Position numbers and translations under genes: made by a program. Positions 1 through 8,490 of a DNA stretch of 32,350 nt are shown in pieces (the first letter of the stretch is position 1; every line of letters begins with the position of its first letter). The notes under the pieces were generated by a model. It saw only the letters and a list, made by a program, of their open reading frames with translations, did no database searches and had not been told where the DNA came from. Where the stretch lies: NCBI GenBank assembly GCA_902569055.1, contig CACFSU010000013.1, forward strand, positions 1 through 32,350, read 5' to 3'. The DNA is from an uncultured Pelagibacteraceae bacterium. GTDB taxonomy: Bacteria > Pseudomonadota > Alphaproteobacteria > Pelagibacterales > Pelagibacteraceae.

Positions 1-30
1 AAATTTTTTTTTATTACTAACTTTAGACTA

Positions 31-2409
31 TTATTGAATGCTAGCTTGAGATTTATCTTCTTTTTTACTTAAATCTACCTCAACCCATTCTGTTGGTTTT
101 AGTTCTTTAGTCAAAGCTATTTTTAAAACTTGATCAGCATATTCAACAGATGTTATTTTAATTTCATCTACAATTTTTTTTGGCATATCAACTAAATCTT
201 TTTCATTTTCTTTTGGAATAATAGCTTCTTTAATCCCAGCTCTATGTGCTGCTAACAATTTTTCTTTCAATCCACCTATTGGTAGAACTTGACCGGTAAT
301 TGTTACTTCTCCAGTCATTGCTACGTCTCTTCTTACAGGTATATTTGTCAAAGAAGAAACAATTGATGTTACCATACCAATACCAGCTGAAGGACCATCT
401 TTTGGAGTTGCACCTTCAGGTACGTGAATATGAAAATCTTTTTTTTCAAATAAAGGTGGAATAATTCCATATTCTAAACATTTTGATCTTACAAAAGATT
501 TTGCAGCTTTAACTGACTCCTGCATTACGTCACCTAGTTTTCCTGTAATTTGCATTCTACCTTTACCTGGCATAGTAACTGTTTCTATTTTTAAAATTTC
601 ACCACCATATTCTGTCCAGGCCAAACCAGTTACAATACCCACTCTATTATTTCTTTCAAGTTCACCAAATTTATATTTGGCAACTCCTAAAAAATCTGGA
701 AGATTTTTTTTATTAATTTGAACTTCCTTCTGTTCATTAGACACAACTTTTTTAACAACTTTTCTTGCAAGTTTAGAGATTTCTCTCTCTAAATTTCTAA
801 CTCCTGACTCTTTTGTATAACTTCTTATTACTTCTTGAATAATGTCAATATCAATTTTCATTTCATTATTTTTGACACCATTATCTTTTATTTGTTTTGG
901 TAATAAAAAATTATTAGCAATACTAATTTTTTCATCTTCTGTGTATCCTGGAAGTCTTATAACTTCCATCCTGTCCAATAATGGAGGAATAATATTTAAG
1001 GTGTTAGCAGTAGTTACAAACATTACATCAGATAAATCATAATCAACTTCTAAATAATGATCATTAAAAGTACTATTTTGTTCTGGATCTAATGCTTCTA
1101 ATAAAGCTGAAGAAGGATCTCCACGATAATCATTTCCTATCTTGTCTATTTCATCCAATAAGATTAGTGGATTTTTTACTCCAGCTTTTTTCATCATTTG
1201 AATAATTTTACCAGGAAGTGATCCGATATATGTCCGTCTGTGACCTCTAATTTCTGCCTCATCTCTCATTCCGCCAACAGACATTCTTACAAATTCTCTA
1301 TTCGTAGCTTTTGCAATTGATTTTCCTAATGATGTTTTTCCTACTCCTGGAGGTCCTACTAAACAAAGAATAGGTCCTTTAATTTTGTCCATTCGTTTTT
1401 GAACAGCCAAAAATTCAATTATTCTTTCTTTAACTTTTTCTAATCCATAATGATCTTTATCTAACACTTCTAAGGCTTTAACTAAATCAATTTTTACGTC
1501 ACTCTTTTTATGCCAAGGTAATTCAGTCATCCAATCAAGATAATTTCTTACTACAGTAGCTTCAGCTGACATTGGGCTCATATTTTTTAATTTTTTTAGT
1601 TCTTGTAAACATTTTTTTTCTACATCTTTTGGCATTTTTGCTTTTAAGATTGCTTTATTCAAACTTGTATTTTCATCTTTGCCATCTTCAATTTCACCTA
1701 ATTCTTTTTGAATAGCTTTAAGTTGTTCATTCAAATAATATTCTCTTTGAGTTTTTTCCATTTGAGTCTTAACTCTTCCCCTAATTCTTTTTTCTACTCC
1801 AATAATGCTTGTTTCATTTTCCATTATCTTGATAATAGCATTCAATCTTTTTTGAACATCTACTGTTTCAAAAATTTGTTGTTTTTCAGAAATCGTCGCT
1901 GAGATATGAGAAGCTATATTGTCAGCTATTTGTGAAGGATCTTTTAATTGTTTAATTGTATTAATTGTTTCATTTGAAATTTTTTTATTAATCGAAGTCA
2001 ATTTTTCTAACCTTCTAATTGCTGTAGCCGCTAGAGGATATAAATCTTCATTCTCATTAATAATATCTTTATAAGGCGTATAATCGCAAATTATAAATTT
2101 TTCATTATCTTTAAAATCTAAAATCTTTACTCTCTTGGTTCCTTCAACTAATACTTTAACTGTGCCATCTGGAAGTTTAAGAAGTTGTAAAATATTTCCT
2201 TCACACCCGTACATGAATACATCTGTTTTTTTAGGATCATCAATCTCAGAATTCTTTTGAGTAACCAAGATAATTTTTTTATCTTTCTTCATTACTTCAT
2301 TAAGCGCAGAAATTGATTTATCTCTTCCTACAAATAATGGGATAACCATACTTGGAAATACCACTATATCTCTAAGTGGCAGCAATGGTGATGAAATTTT
2401 TATATCCAT
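31..2409 (-). CDS. lon: ATP-dependent protease Lon (endopeptidase La)
   Basis: Cytoplasmic ATP-dependent serine protease that degrades misfolded and short-lived regulatory proteins as a hexamer. The 792-residue product has the full Lon layout: an N-terminal substrate-recognition domain beginning SSPLLPLRDIVVFP, a helical linker, an AAA+ module with Walker A GPPGVGKT at about 352-359 and Walker B LLDEIDK, then the protease domain. The catalytic serine is in PKDGPSAG (about Ser674) and the paired lysine in GGLKEK (about Lys717), a spacing of 43 as in E. coli Lon. The length is normal and no frame break is seen despite several long A/T runs. It is the last gene of tig-clpP-clpX-lon, 62 bases after clpX. 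The short C-terminal tail is Lys/Asp/Ser rich and probably disordered. Confidence 0.98.
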   Translation of the reverse strand: MDIKISSPLLPLRDIVVFPSMVIPLFVGRDKSISALNEVMKKDKKIILVTQKNSEIDDPKKTDVFMYGCEGNILQLLKLPDGTVKVLVEGTKRVKILDFKDNEKFIICDYTPYKDIINENEDLYPLAATAIRRLEKLTSINKKISNETINTIKQLKDPSQIADNIASHISATISEKQQIFETVDVQKRLNAIIKIMENETSIIGVEKRIRGRVKTQMEKTQREYYLNEQLKAIQKELGEIEDGKDENTSLNKAILKAKMPKDVEKKCLQELKKLKNMSPMSAEATVVRNYLDWMTELPWHKKSDVKIDLVKALEVLDKDHYGLEKVKERIIEFLAVQKRMDKIKGPILCLVGPPGVGKTSLGKSIAKATNREFVRMSVGGMRDEAEIRGHRRTYIGSLPGKIIQMMKKAGVKNPLILLDEIDKIGNDYRGDPSSALLEALDPEQNSTFNDHYLEVDYDLSDVMFVTTANTLNIIPPLLDRMEVIRLPGYTEDEKISIANNFLLPKQIKDNGVKNNEMKIDIDIIQEVIRSYTKESGVRNLEREISKLARKVVKKVVSNEQKEVQINKKNLPDFLGVAKYKFGELERNNRVGIVTGLAWTEYGGEILKIETVTMPGKGRMQITGKLGDVMQESVKAAKSFVRSKCLEYGIIPPLFEKKDFHIHVPEGATPKDGPSAGIGMVTSIVSSLTNIPVRRDVAMTGEVTITGQVLPIGGLKEKLLAAHRAGIKEAIIPKENEKDLVDMPKKIVDEIKITSVEYADQVLKIALTKELKPTEWVEVDLSKKEDKSQASIQ

Positions 2410-2471
2410 AGGTCAAATATGGAGATTAAATCTAAATTTGCAATATCTTTTTGTAAGTTATTTAAAAAATA

Positions 2472-3740
2472 TTAAGCTGCTGAAGTTTTTTCTGATTTTA
2501 ACTTATTGTCACCCTTAGTATGAACCAAAATAGGTTGACTTTGACCCTTAACAGCTGATACATCAATAATTACTTCTTCTATATTTTCTTGACTAGGTAA
2601 ATCGTACATAGTTTTTAACAAAATGTTTTCTAAAATTGATCTTAATCCTCTAGCACCAGTTTTTTTACTGATAGCTTTTTGAGCTATTTCTTTAAGAGCG
2701 TTATCCTTAAAAGATAATTTTGCACCGTCAAGTTTAAATAATTCTTGATATTGTTTTGTTAAAGAATTTTTTGGTTCTTGAAGAATTTTAATTAAAGATT
2801 TTTCATCCAAATCCTCTAAAGTCGCAATCATAGGTAATCTACCAATAAATTCTGGTATCAAACCATATTTTAATAAATCTTCAGGTTCTAAACTTTTCAT
2901 CCATTCTCCAGTTTTTTTATCTTGAGTACTTTTAACATCAGCTCCAAAACCTATTGCTGTACCTTTATCTCTTTGAGATATAATTTTATCTAAGCCTGCA
3001 AAAGCACCTCCACAAATAAATAAAATATTAGTGGTATCAACTTGAAGAAATTCTTGTTGAGGATGTTTTCTGCCTCCTTGAGGAGGAACACTTGCTATCG
3101 TTCCTTCCATAATTTTTAATAAAGCTTGTTGAACTCCTTCACCTGATACATCTCTAGTTATTGATGGATTTTCTGATTTTCTACTAATTTTATCTACCTC
3201 ATCAATATAAACAATTCCTCTTTGAGCTTTTTCAACATTATAGTCGGCTGCTTGTAGTAATTTCAAAATAATATTTTCTACATCTTCACCCACATACCCT
3301 GCTTCCGTAAGAGTGGTTGCATCAGCCATTGTAAAAGGTACATCTAAAATTCTAGCTAGTGTTTGGGCTAACAATGTTTTGCCACAACCTGTAGGACCGA
3401 CTAATAATATATTTGATTTAGCTAACTCAACATTTTTACTAGTTTTATTTTCGTAATTTAGTCTTTTGTAATGATTATGAACTGCTACTGATAAAACTTT
3501 TTTTGCATGAGCTTGACCAATAACGTAATCATCTAAAATAGAACAGATTTCTTTTGGTGGAGGCAAACCATCTTGGTGTTTTACAAATGTATCTTTACTT
3601 TCCTCTTTAATAATGTCCATACATAGTTCAACGCATTCATCACATATGAAAACAGTAGGACCGGCTATAAGTTTTCTAACCTCATGTTGACTCTTTCCAC
3701 AAAAAGAACAATAAAGAATATTTTTGTTATTTGTACTCAT
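2472..3740 (-). CDS. clpX: ATP-dependent Clp protease ATP-binding subunit ClpX
   Basis: AAA+ unfoldase that recognises tagged or damaged proteins and feeds them into ClpP. The 422-residue product has the N-terminal zinc-binding domain (Cys11, Cys14, Cys33, Cys36), Walker A GPTGCGKT at about 115-122 and Walker [10 protein letters not shown] at about 177-184. It also has the GGRKH pore-loop motif and an IGF loop (AIGFGAD) of the type that docks into ClpP. Length is typical of the family. It sits between clpP (89-base gap) and lon (62-base gap) on the same strand. A TATAAT hexamer lies on the coding strand at 3772-3777, about 30 bases before the start, but I found no convincing -35 box, so a separate clpX promoter is only possible. 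Confidence 0.98.
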   Translation of the reverse strand: MSTNNKNILYCSFCGKSQHEVRKLIAGPTVFICDECVELCMDIIKEESKDTFVKHQDGLPPPKEICSILDDYVIGQAHAKKVLSVAVHNHYKRLNYENKTSKNVELAKSNILLVGPTGCGKTLLAQTLARILDVPFTMADATTLTEAGYVGEDVENIILKLLQAADYNVEKAQRGIVYIDEVDKISRKSENPSITRDVSGEGVQQALLKIMEGTIASVPPQGGRKHPQQEFLQVDTTNILFICGGAFAGLDKIISQRDKGTAIGFGADVKSTQDKKTGEWMKSLEPEDLLKYGLIPEFIGRLPMIATLEDLDEKSLIKILQEPKNSLTKQYQELFKLDGAKLSFKDNALKEIAQKAISKKTGARGLRSILENILLKTMYDLPSQENIEEVIIDVSAVKGQSQPILVHTKGDNKLKSEKTSAA

Positions 3741-3829
3741 AATTTTTAAATCGAATCAATTTAAATACTTTATTATATGAGAGTCATTCTAATCAAGTTT
3801 CAAATATGATTTCTTCTATATATGGTGTT

Positions 3830-4438
3830 TTACATTCTTTTTTCTACTACTTCGTCAATCAAACCAAATAATTTAGCTGAGTCGGTTGTCATAAAATTAT
3901 CTCTCTCCAAAGCATTCTTAATTTCATCAACTGATTTACCGGTATGTTTAGAATAAATTTCGTTTAGTCTTTTTTTAAGTGATAAAACTTCATTTGCATG
4001 TATCTCTATATCAGTTGCTTGACCCTGAAAACCTGCAGAAGGTTGATGAACCATAATTCGAGAATTGGGTAAAGAAAATCTTTTTCCTTTTGCTCCAGCA
4101 GCAAGTAAAAAAGATCCCATTGATGCTGCTTGACCAATGCATATAGTAGTAATTTCTGGCTTAATATATTGCATTGTATCGTAAATACCTAAACCAGCTG
4201 TAACCAATCCACCAGGACTATTAATGTATAAATAAATTTCTTTTTTTGGATCTTCTGCTTCCAAAAACAGGAGTTGAGCTGTTACTAAGGAAGCAACACT
4301 ATCATTAATTGGACCTGTTAAAAAAATTATTCTTTCTTTTAAAAGTCTTGAATAAATATCGTATGCTCTTTCACCTTTATTTGATTGTTCAACAACCATA
4401 GGAACTAAATTATTCATATGTTCTGAAATTTTATTCAT
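3830..4438 (-). CDS. clpP: ATP-dependent Clp protease proteolytic subunit ClpP
   Basis: Tetradecameric serine peptidase that forms the degradation chamber for ClpX. The 202-residue product shows the catalytic triad in its normal contexts: Ser106 in GQAASMGSF, His131 in MVHQPSAG and Asp180 in ERDNFM. The N-terminus up to LVPMVVEQ is the short propeptide or axial-loop region, and length is standard. The start is the first ATG, 34 bases after the stop of tig, so the two are probably co-transcribed. There are no missing residues or oddities. Confidence 0.98.
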   Translation of the reverse strand: MNKISEHMNNLVPMVVEQSNKGERAYDIYSRLLKERIIFLTGPINDSVASLVTAQLLFLEAEDPKKEIYLYINSPGGLVTAGLGIYDTMQYIKPEITTICIGQAASMGSFLLAAGAKGKRFSLPNSRIMVHQPSAGFQGQATDIEIHANEVLSLKKRLNEIYSKHTGKSVDEIKNALERDNFMTTDSAKLFGLIDEVVEKRM

Positions 4439-4472
4439 AAAATTTGATTCGGATTATTTATACAACTTCAGA

Positions 4473-5897
4473 TTACTTTTTACTAACTCTTTTTGCTGAA
4501 GATTTAGTTTTTATAGTTTTTTTGATATTTGTTTTGTTTAAAGCCTTTTCAGTTTTTGAAGGCACTTTAGTTAGACTTTTTTTTTCAGATTTTGTTTTCT
4601 CTGCTTGATTTTGTGACTCCTTTAATATTTTTTCTGCTTGATCTTTAGAAACTTCTTTTTTATTAGCTTTAGCCTTTTCTTTTATTAAATTAAGAATTTT
4701 ATCTTCATAAACTGTTCCCCTTAAACTTTCTACAGCAGAGGGATTTTTTTGATAAAAATCCATAACCATTTTTTCTTGACCCGGCATCATTCTTAATTGT
4801 TTTTGAATTTCAGTTTGTAACTCTTGTTCAGTTACTTTTAAATTATTTTGTTCTCCAAATTCCTTTAAAATTAATCCAACTTTAATTCTTTTCTTGGCAA
4901 CTTCTTCAAAATTGCTTTTACTTTTTTTTGTATCTTCATCGGACATACCTTGAGAAAGAATTTTTACTTCTTCTTCAACTAAATTTTCTGGTATTTCATC
5001 TATTTTAAATTTTTCAATTTCTTTGAGAATTTGATTTTTAGACAATCTATCTAAAGAATTTTTAAATTCATCATTAATTTGATTAGAAATTAATTTTTTT
5101 AAATCTGCTAAATCTTTTGCACCAAGATTTTTTGCAAAGTCATCATTAATTTTAACTTCTTGTGGTTTTTTTACAGAAATAATTTTACATATAAATTTTG
5201 CTTTTTTATTTGCCAAATCTTTTTCTGGAAAATTTTCGGGTAAAATTGCGTCAACAACTTTTTCATCATCTTTTTTTACACCAAAAAGTTGTTTATCAAA
5301 ACCTTTCAAGAATAAATCTTTACCTAAAGTAAGTTGTGTATTTTTTGCTTCGTTTCCTTTAAATGATTTATTATCAACTGTTGCTTTGTAATCTAAGGTA
5401 ACTAAATCTCCTTCATCTGCCTTTGTGCTCGCTGAAACATCTTTAAAGTTTGGTTGATTTTTAGCAATTTCTTTGATCCTTTTATCTGTCTCTGAATGGT
5501 CAATTTTTACTGTATATTGATCAAACTTAATATCTTTAATGGAATTTATATCAACTTTTGGAAGTTCAGTTACAGAAATTATATATTCAAGTTCTTTATC
5601 TTCACCATAAGTTTTTAAATCAAATTTAGGCTGTCCAGCAGGTTTTATTTTATTCTCTTCAAGCGCTTTTGTTGAAGTGTCTTTTAAAACTTTATCTAAA
5701 ACTTCATTAAAAACTGCTTTTCCAAATTGTCTTTTTAAAATTTCTTTAGGAACTTTACCTGGTCTAAAACCTTTTAAATTAATTGTACCTTTAATTTCAT
5801 TATATTTTTCCTCCATATAAGAATTCATAGTTTTCTTGTCTACGAAAATCTTAAGATCTTTATTTAAACCCTGTTTATTTTCAACTGTTACTTTCAT
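4473..5897 (-). CDS. tig: Trigger factor, ribosome-associated chaperone and peptidyl-prolyl isomerase
   Basis: Binds the ribosomal exit tunnel and shields nascent chains. The ribosome-docking signature GFRPGKVP lies at about 43-50, followed by the FKBP-type PPIase domain (around EGDLVTLDYKA) and a long helical C-terminal chaperone domain. At 474 residues it is roughly 40 longer than E. coli trigger factor (432). The excess is a Lys/Ser/Thr-rich tail from about residue 425 that is probably disordered. First gene of tig-clpP-clpX-lon. Its ATG is only 10 bases after the encoded CCA of tRNA-Leu, with no Shine-Dalgarno and no room for its own promoter. Its reading frame contains an intact A9 run, unlike many genes further right. 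Confidence 0.97.
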   Translation of the reverse strand: MKVTVENKQGLNKDLKIFVDKKTMNSYMEEKYNEIKGTINLKGFRPGKVPKEILKRQFGKAVFNEVLDKVLKDTSTKALEENKIKPAGQPKFDLKTYGEDKELEYIISVTELPKVDINSIKDIKFDQYTVKIDHSETDKRIKEIAKNQPNFKDVSASTKADEGDLVTLDYKATVDNKSFKGNEAKNTQLTLGKDLFLKGFDKQLFGVKKDDEKVVDAILPENFPEKDLANKKAKFICKIISVKKPQEVKINDDFAKNLGAKDLADLKKLISNQINDEFKNSLDRLSKNQILKEIEKFKIDEIPENLVEEEVKILSQGMSDEDTKKSKSNFEEVAKKRIKVGLILKEFGEQNNLKVTEQELQTEIQKQLRMMPGQEKMVMDFYQKNPSAVESLRGTVYEDKILNLIKEKAKANKKEVSKDQAEKILKESQNQAEKTKSEKKSLTKVPSKTEKALNKTNIKKTIKTKSSAKRVSKK

Positions 5898-5907
5898 AAT
5901 ATTTAAA

Positions 5908-5992
5908 TGGTAGGGCGAAAAGGACTCGAACCTTCACATGTTGCCATATTGGTTCCTAAGACCAACGCGTCTACCAATTCCGCCATCGCCCC
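5908..5992 (-). tRNA. tRNA-Leu (anticodon UAG)
   Basis: The reverse complement folds as a class II tRNA of 85 bases including an encoded CCA. The acceptor stem GGGGCGA pairs with TCGCCCT (a G-U at position 1-72), discriminator A. The D arm contains the leucine-type GGTAGACG segment, and the anticodon stem TTGGT/ACCAA encloses loop CTTAGGA, giving anticodon TAG (plus-strand CTA at 5956-5958). A long variable arm follows, then GGTTCGAGTCC as the T arm. It decodes CUN leucine codons. It lies immediately upstream of and co-directional with tig, which suggests a shared transcript. Confidence 0.96.
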
Positions 5993-6006
5993 ACAAATTT
6001 AAAGAT

Positions 6007-6035
6007 TTTATATATGATAGAAACTGTTTGTCCAA
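6007..6035 (-). promoter_or_regulatory. Candidate sigma70-type promoter for tRNA-Leu and tig
   Basis: On the minus strand a -35 box TTGGAC (6030-6035) is followed after 17 bases by TATAAA (6007-6012). The end of the -10 box is 14 bases before the first base of the tRNA, a usual leader length for a tRNA gene. An inverted repeat TTGTC-N4-GACAA (6028-6041) overlaps the -35 box and could be an operator or chance. Seen by eye; no transcript data. Confidence 0.5.
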
Positions 6036-6088
6036 CGACAATTGTTGAAAATTCATTTATTTTTCCTTAATAATTTAAATATTTTAAA

Positions 6089-6340
6089 ATGATTATTTCA
6101 CCTTGTATAAGTATTTGCAAAACAGATCCAACAACAGGTTATTGTTATGGATGTGGAAGAACAATAGAAGAAAAAAAAAATTGGAAACTCCCTGAAACCA
6201 CGGACCAATGGAAAAAAGATAATATCATTGAAATAAAGAAAAGACTAAAAGGTTGGCAATTAGAAAGTTTTGAAGAATCATATACTTATAAAGTAAATCA
6301 TGGTATTTCTCTTTTTAAAAAAAATTTAAAAAATGAGTAA
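6089..6340 (+). CDS. DUF1289 family small cysteine protein
   Basis: The 83-residue product begins with the DUF1289 signature SPCISIC, then a Cys-rich stretch YCYGCGRT followed by EEKKNW. The four cysteines (SPCxxxC and CxGC) look like a metal or Fe-S binding site; the family has no settled biochemical role. Length is normal, with a charged C-terminal extension. It overlaps the next small plus-strand gene by 8 bases, implying translational coupling. It diverges from the tRNA-Leu/tig transcription unit. Confidence 0.85.
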   Translation: MIISPCISICKTDPTTGYCYGCGRTIEEKKNWKLPETTDQWKKDNIIEIKKRLKGWQLESFEESYTYKVNHGISLFKKNLKNE

Positions 6341-6509
6341 TACTTCAAAAGTAATAATAATTTACATTGTTGGATTAATATTTGGTGCTTTATTTTTGGA
6401 TATATGGAGTTCGGACACCAATATCTTAAAAGCCCTTTTGGGTCTAGGGTGGACAGCTTTGCTTCTGATAGGAATATTTTTTGCTGAAAAAAATGAAACA
6501 AAAAGTTAG
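6333..6509 (+). CDS. Small two-helix membrane protein, 58 residues
   Basis: ATG at 6333 overlaps the end of the DUF1289 gene (ATGAGTAA arrangement) and reads 58 residues to TAG at 6507-6509. Two hydrophobic segments are visible, about residues 7-25 (VIIIYIVGLIFGALFLDIW) and 34-51 (ALLGLGWTALLLIGIFF), joined by a short polar loop and followed by a charged tail ending NETKS. The coupling to its neighbour and clean hydrophobic periodicity argue it is real. I do not recognise a family and assign no function. Confidence 0.6.
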   Translation: MSNTSKVIIIYIVGLIFGALFLDIWSSDTNILKALLGLGWTALLLIGIFFAEKNETKS

Positions 6510-6631
6510 TTTTTTTTCTTTTTTTTAGACATATCCTTTTTTTTTGTTCCATATCGAATATTTGTAATATTGCTTTTATGCTTAGCATAAGCTTGTTTTT
6601 GTGCTTGTTTCATCGCTCTCTTAGAAGACAT
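6506..6631 (-). CDS. Small highly basic protein, 41 residues
   Basis: Minus-strand ATG at 6629-6631 (MSSKRAMKQAQKQAYAKHK...) reads to TAA at 6506-6508, overlapping the 3' end of the convergent membrane-protein gene by 4 bases. It is extremely Lys/Arg rich with a terminal poly-lysine stretch and no acidic residues except one Asp, so it probably binds nucleic acid or the ribosome. The start lies 6 bases after the stop of the upstream histidine phosphatase gene, so the two may be co-transcribed. No family recognised; it could be chance in A-rich DNA, but alternating Ala/Gln/Lys codons and the close packing favour a gene. Confidence 0.5.
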   Translation of the reverse strand: MSSKRAMKQAQKQAYAKHKSNITNIRYGTKKKDMSKKKKKN

Positions 6632-6637
6632 AATATT

Positions 6638-7195
6638 TTAATAATCTATTTTTATATTTCCAATTACATTAAAATTTTTATCTGCAATGACCATCTCTCC
6701 AGAAAACGCAGAATAATCCAATGCTTCAGATATAACTACATAGTGAGTCACTAAGATTAAATTTTTTTTACTATTAAATTTTTTAACATATTTCTTTAAA
6801 TCTATCATTTGTTTAGTTATATTTTTTTCAAATTTTAAGCTATAAAATGAGTTTAAAAAATTTTTTGTTATAAAATCATTAAAAGCTAAATCAGCTGTTT
6901 CTTTACACCTACACCACTCACTAGATAAAACATTATGAATACTAATCTTATTTGATCTAAAAAATTTACCAATATTTTTTGCCTGGATTCTTCCTTTCGC
7001 ACTTAAATTTCTTTGAGTAGAACAATCGTTTAAATTGAAATTATCTGGATCACCACTTCCAGGTGCATATGCATGCCTTATAAATATTAAATTTCCACCT
7101 TCCTTTAATTGATTTATTAAATTTTCATTTATATCTGCTTTAATAGAAGTTGTTAAAGATATAAATATTATAGATAATAATTTTAAAAATTTCAT
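6638..7195 (-). CDS. Secreted histidine phosphatase family protein
   Basis: A phosphoglycerate-mutase-like (histidine phosphatase) domain behind a signal peptide (MKFLKLLSIIFISLTTSIKA). The phosphoacceptor motif RHA is at residues 40-42 (His41), the SSEWCRCKETA block at about 91-101 supplies an arginine, and the second catalytic histidine is in ILVTHYVV (His151). The 185-residue length fits a minimal domain. The product should be periplasmic and hydrolyse a phosphomonoester; the substrate cannot be read from sequence. Its start codon is 3 bases from the start codon of the divergent uracil-DNA glycosylase gene. Confidence 0.85.
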   Translation of the reverse strand: MKFLKLLSIIFISLTTSIKADINENLINQLKEGGNLIFIRHAYAPGSGDPDNFNLNDCSTQRNLSAKGRIQAKNIGKFFRSNKISIHNVLSSEWCRCKETADLAFNDFITKNFLNSFYSLKFEKNITKQMIDLKKYVKKFNSKKNLILVTHYVVISEALDYSAFSGEMVIADKNFNVIGNIKIDY

Positions 7196-7198
7196 TTT

Positions 7199-7880
7199 AT
7201 GGATATTAGATTAAACAGTTTGGATAAAACAATAATTAACTGTAAAAAATGTCCTCGATTAGTAAAATTTATTCATAAAATTAGCATCGAGAAAAGAAAA
7301 CAAAATATGGATGAAATTTATTGGGCAAAGCCTGTCCCAGGTTTTGGAAATTTAAATTCTAAATTAGCAATTGTTGGGTTAGCACCAGCTGCTCATGGAG
7401 GGACTAGAACCGGAAGAGCCTTTACAGGTGATAAATCTGGAGATTTTTTATTTAGATGTTTATACGAAGTTGGCATTTCAAATAATCCCTACTCAAAAAA
7501 TTTGAAGGATAATCTAAAATTAAATTGTACATATATAACTAATATTCTTAAATGTGTGCCACCTAAAGATAAGCCTCAGCGAAATGAACTCTCTAATTGT
7601 TCAGAATTTTTTGATAAAGAAATTTCATCTTTAAAAAAAATTAAAAGTTATAGTTACACTTGGAAAAATAGCTTTTGACAATTGTGTTAATTTATTTAAA
7701 GACAAGTTTGAAATAAATCAAAAGTTTACATTTAAGCATGGAAAAACTCAATTATTACCAAATGGATTATTAATTATACCAAGCTATCATCCAAGTCCAA
7801 GAAATGTTAATACAAAACTGATTTCAAATAAAATGATGGTAGATTTATTCAAAGAAGCTAAAAGATTAGCTAAGTTTTAA
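7199..7880 (+). CDS. Uracil-DNA glycosylase, family 5 (UdgB-like), frameshifted
   Basis: Removes uracil (and possibly other deaminated bases) from DNA in base-excision repair. The first frame carries the Fe-S cysteines CKKCPR (Cys15, Cys18) and the family-5 signature GLAPAAHGGTRTGR (60-73). It runs out of frame after residue 148 and stops at 7676-7678. The correct frame resumes with VIVTLGKIAFDN and carries the second signature SYHPSPRN, ending at TAA 7878-7880. Deleting one A from the A8 run at 7633-7640 restores a 226-residue protein of normal length. Both halves are conserved, so this is a recent or artefactual frameshift. The 3' end overlaps the convergent ybgC gene by 11 bases. Confidence 0.85.
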
Positions 7881-8292
7881 TAGTGTCACAAAAATAAGGT
7901 TCAAATTTCGAGTATATTTCGTTTGGTATTTTTACCGGCTTACCATCTTTACTAACAAACACTAAATGAACTTGTGCATCAACAATTATTTCCTTATCTT
8001 TTGTAATTATTTGATTCATTAAAAAAGAAGTTTTTGTTATTGATTTAACAAAAGATCTAACATTTAATTCATCCTCTAAATGAGCTGATTTTTTATATTG
8101 AATATTACAAGATTTAACTATTATTAATGAATTAAATTGTTCTTGAATTTTTTTATTACTGAAACCAATCGAAAATAATGCTTCGGTTCTAGCTCTTTCT
8201 AAAAATTTTAGATAATTAGCGTAATAAACTACACCCCCAGAATCTGTATCTTCATAATATACTTTTAATTTATGAAAGAAATTTTCGTGCAT
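7870..8292 (-). CDS. ybgC: YbgC-type acyl-CoA thioesterase
   Basis: Cytoplasmic hotdog-fold thioesterase of the 4-hydroxybenzoyl-CoA thioesterase/YbgC group, often tied to the Tol-Pal envelope system, although no tol genes are in this window. The signature VYYEDTDSGGVVYYANYLKF lies at 11-30 with the expected catalytic Asp17; the residue usually His in VVYHANY is Tyr24 here. The LERARTE segment follows. The 140-residue length is normal. It hydrolyses short or medium acyl-CoA; the physiological substrate is uncertain. A promoter-like sequence directly in front suggests a leaderless message. Confidence 0.88.
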   Translation of the reverse strand: MHENFFHKLKVYYEDTDSGGVVYYANYLKFLERARTEALFSIGFSNKKIQEQFNSLIIVKSCNIQYKKSAHLEDELNVRSFVKSITKTSFLMNQIITKDKEIIVDAQVHLVFVSKDGKPVKIPNEIYSKFEPYFCDTIKT

Positions 8293-8298
8293 ATATTA

Positions 8299-8327
8299 AT
8301 TATATCAAATAAATAATTATTTGACAG
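8299..8327 (-). promoter_or_regulatory. Candidate ybgC promoter, possibly leaderless
   Basis: Minus strand: -35 CTGTCA (8322-8327), 17-base spacer, perfect TATAAT (8299-8304). The -10 box ends 6 bases before the ATG of ybgC, so transcription would start at or next to the initiation codon. On the plus strand the same bases read TTGACA (8321-8326), a perfect -35 consensus pointing towards the small gene at 8350, with a weaker TATCTA 16 bases further on. This could be a shared bidirectional element. Confidence 0.42.
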
Positions 8328-8349
8328 AATCTAAGATATAAATATCTAT

Positions 8350-8490
8350 ATGAATATTTTTGTTATTTGGTTTGTAATGGTTACAGCATGGAACTTTGGT
8401 TATCCAAAGGCTAGTCCGTTAGAAGATGTTTTAGTTGCAGTTATTTTGGCTTTATTTAACCTTTTTTTAAAAAAATTTTTAAAATTATAA
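8350..8490 (+). CDS. Small hydrophobic protein, 46 residues
   Basis: ATG at 8350-8352 reads 46 residues to TAA at 8488-8490, abutting the convergent DUF3047 gene exactly. It has two hydrophobic stretches (NIFVIWFVMVTAW and DVLVAVILALFNLFL) separated by FGYPKASPLE, and a basic end KKFLKL, typical of a small inner-membrane protein. An internal ATG at 8377 gives a 37-residue version that would fit better if the TTGACA at 8321 is its -35 box. No function known. Confidence 0.5.
   Translation: MNIFVIWFVMVTAWNFGYPKASPLEDVLVAVILALFNLFLKKFLKL

Noticed and set aside
842..1902. Plus-strand open frames of about 65 residues opposite lon (842-1042 and 1708-1902)
   Set aside because: They lie antisense inside a fully conserved gene, are Phe/Ser/Leu-rich as expected of the reverse of Lys/Glu codons, and have no recognisable motif.
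6298..6588. Minus-strand 96-residue open frame
   Set aside because: It is antisense to the DUF1289 3' end and the 58-residue membrane-protein gene and crosses the 41-residue gene in another frame; no motifs.
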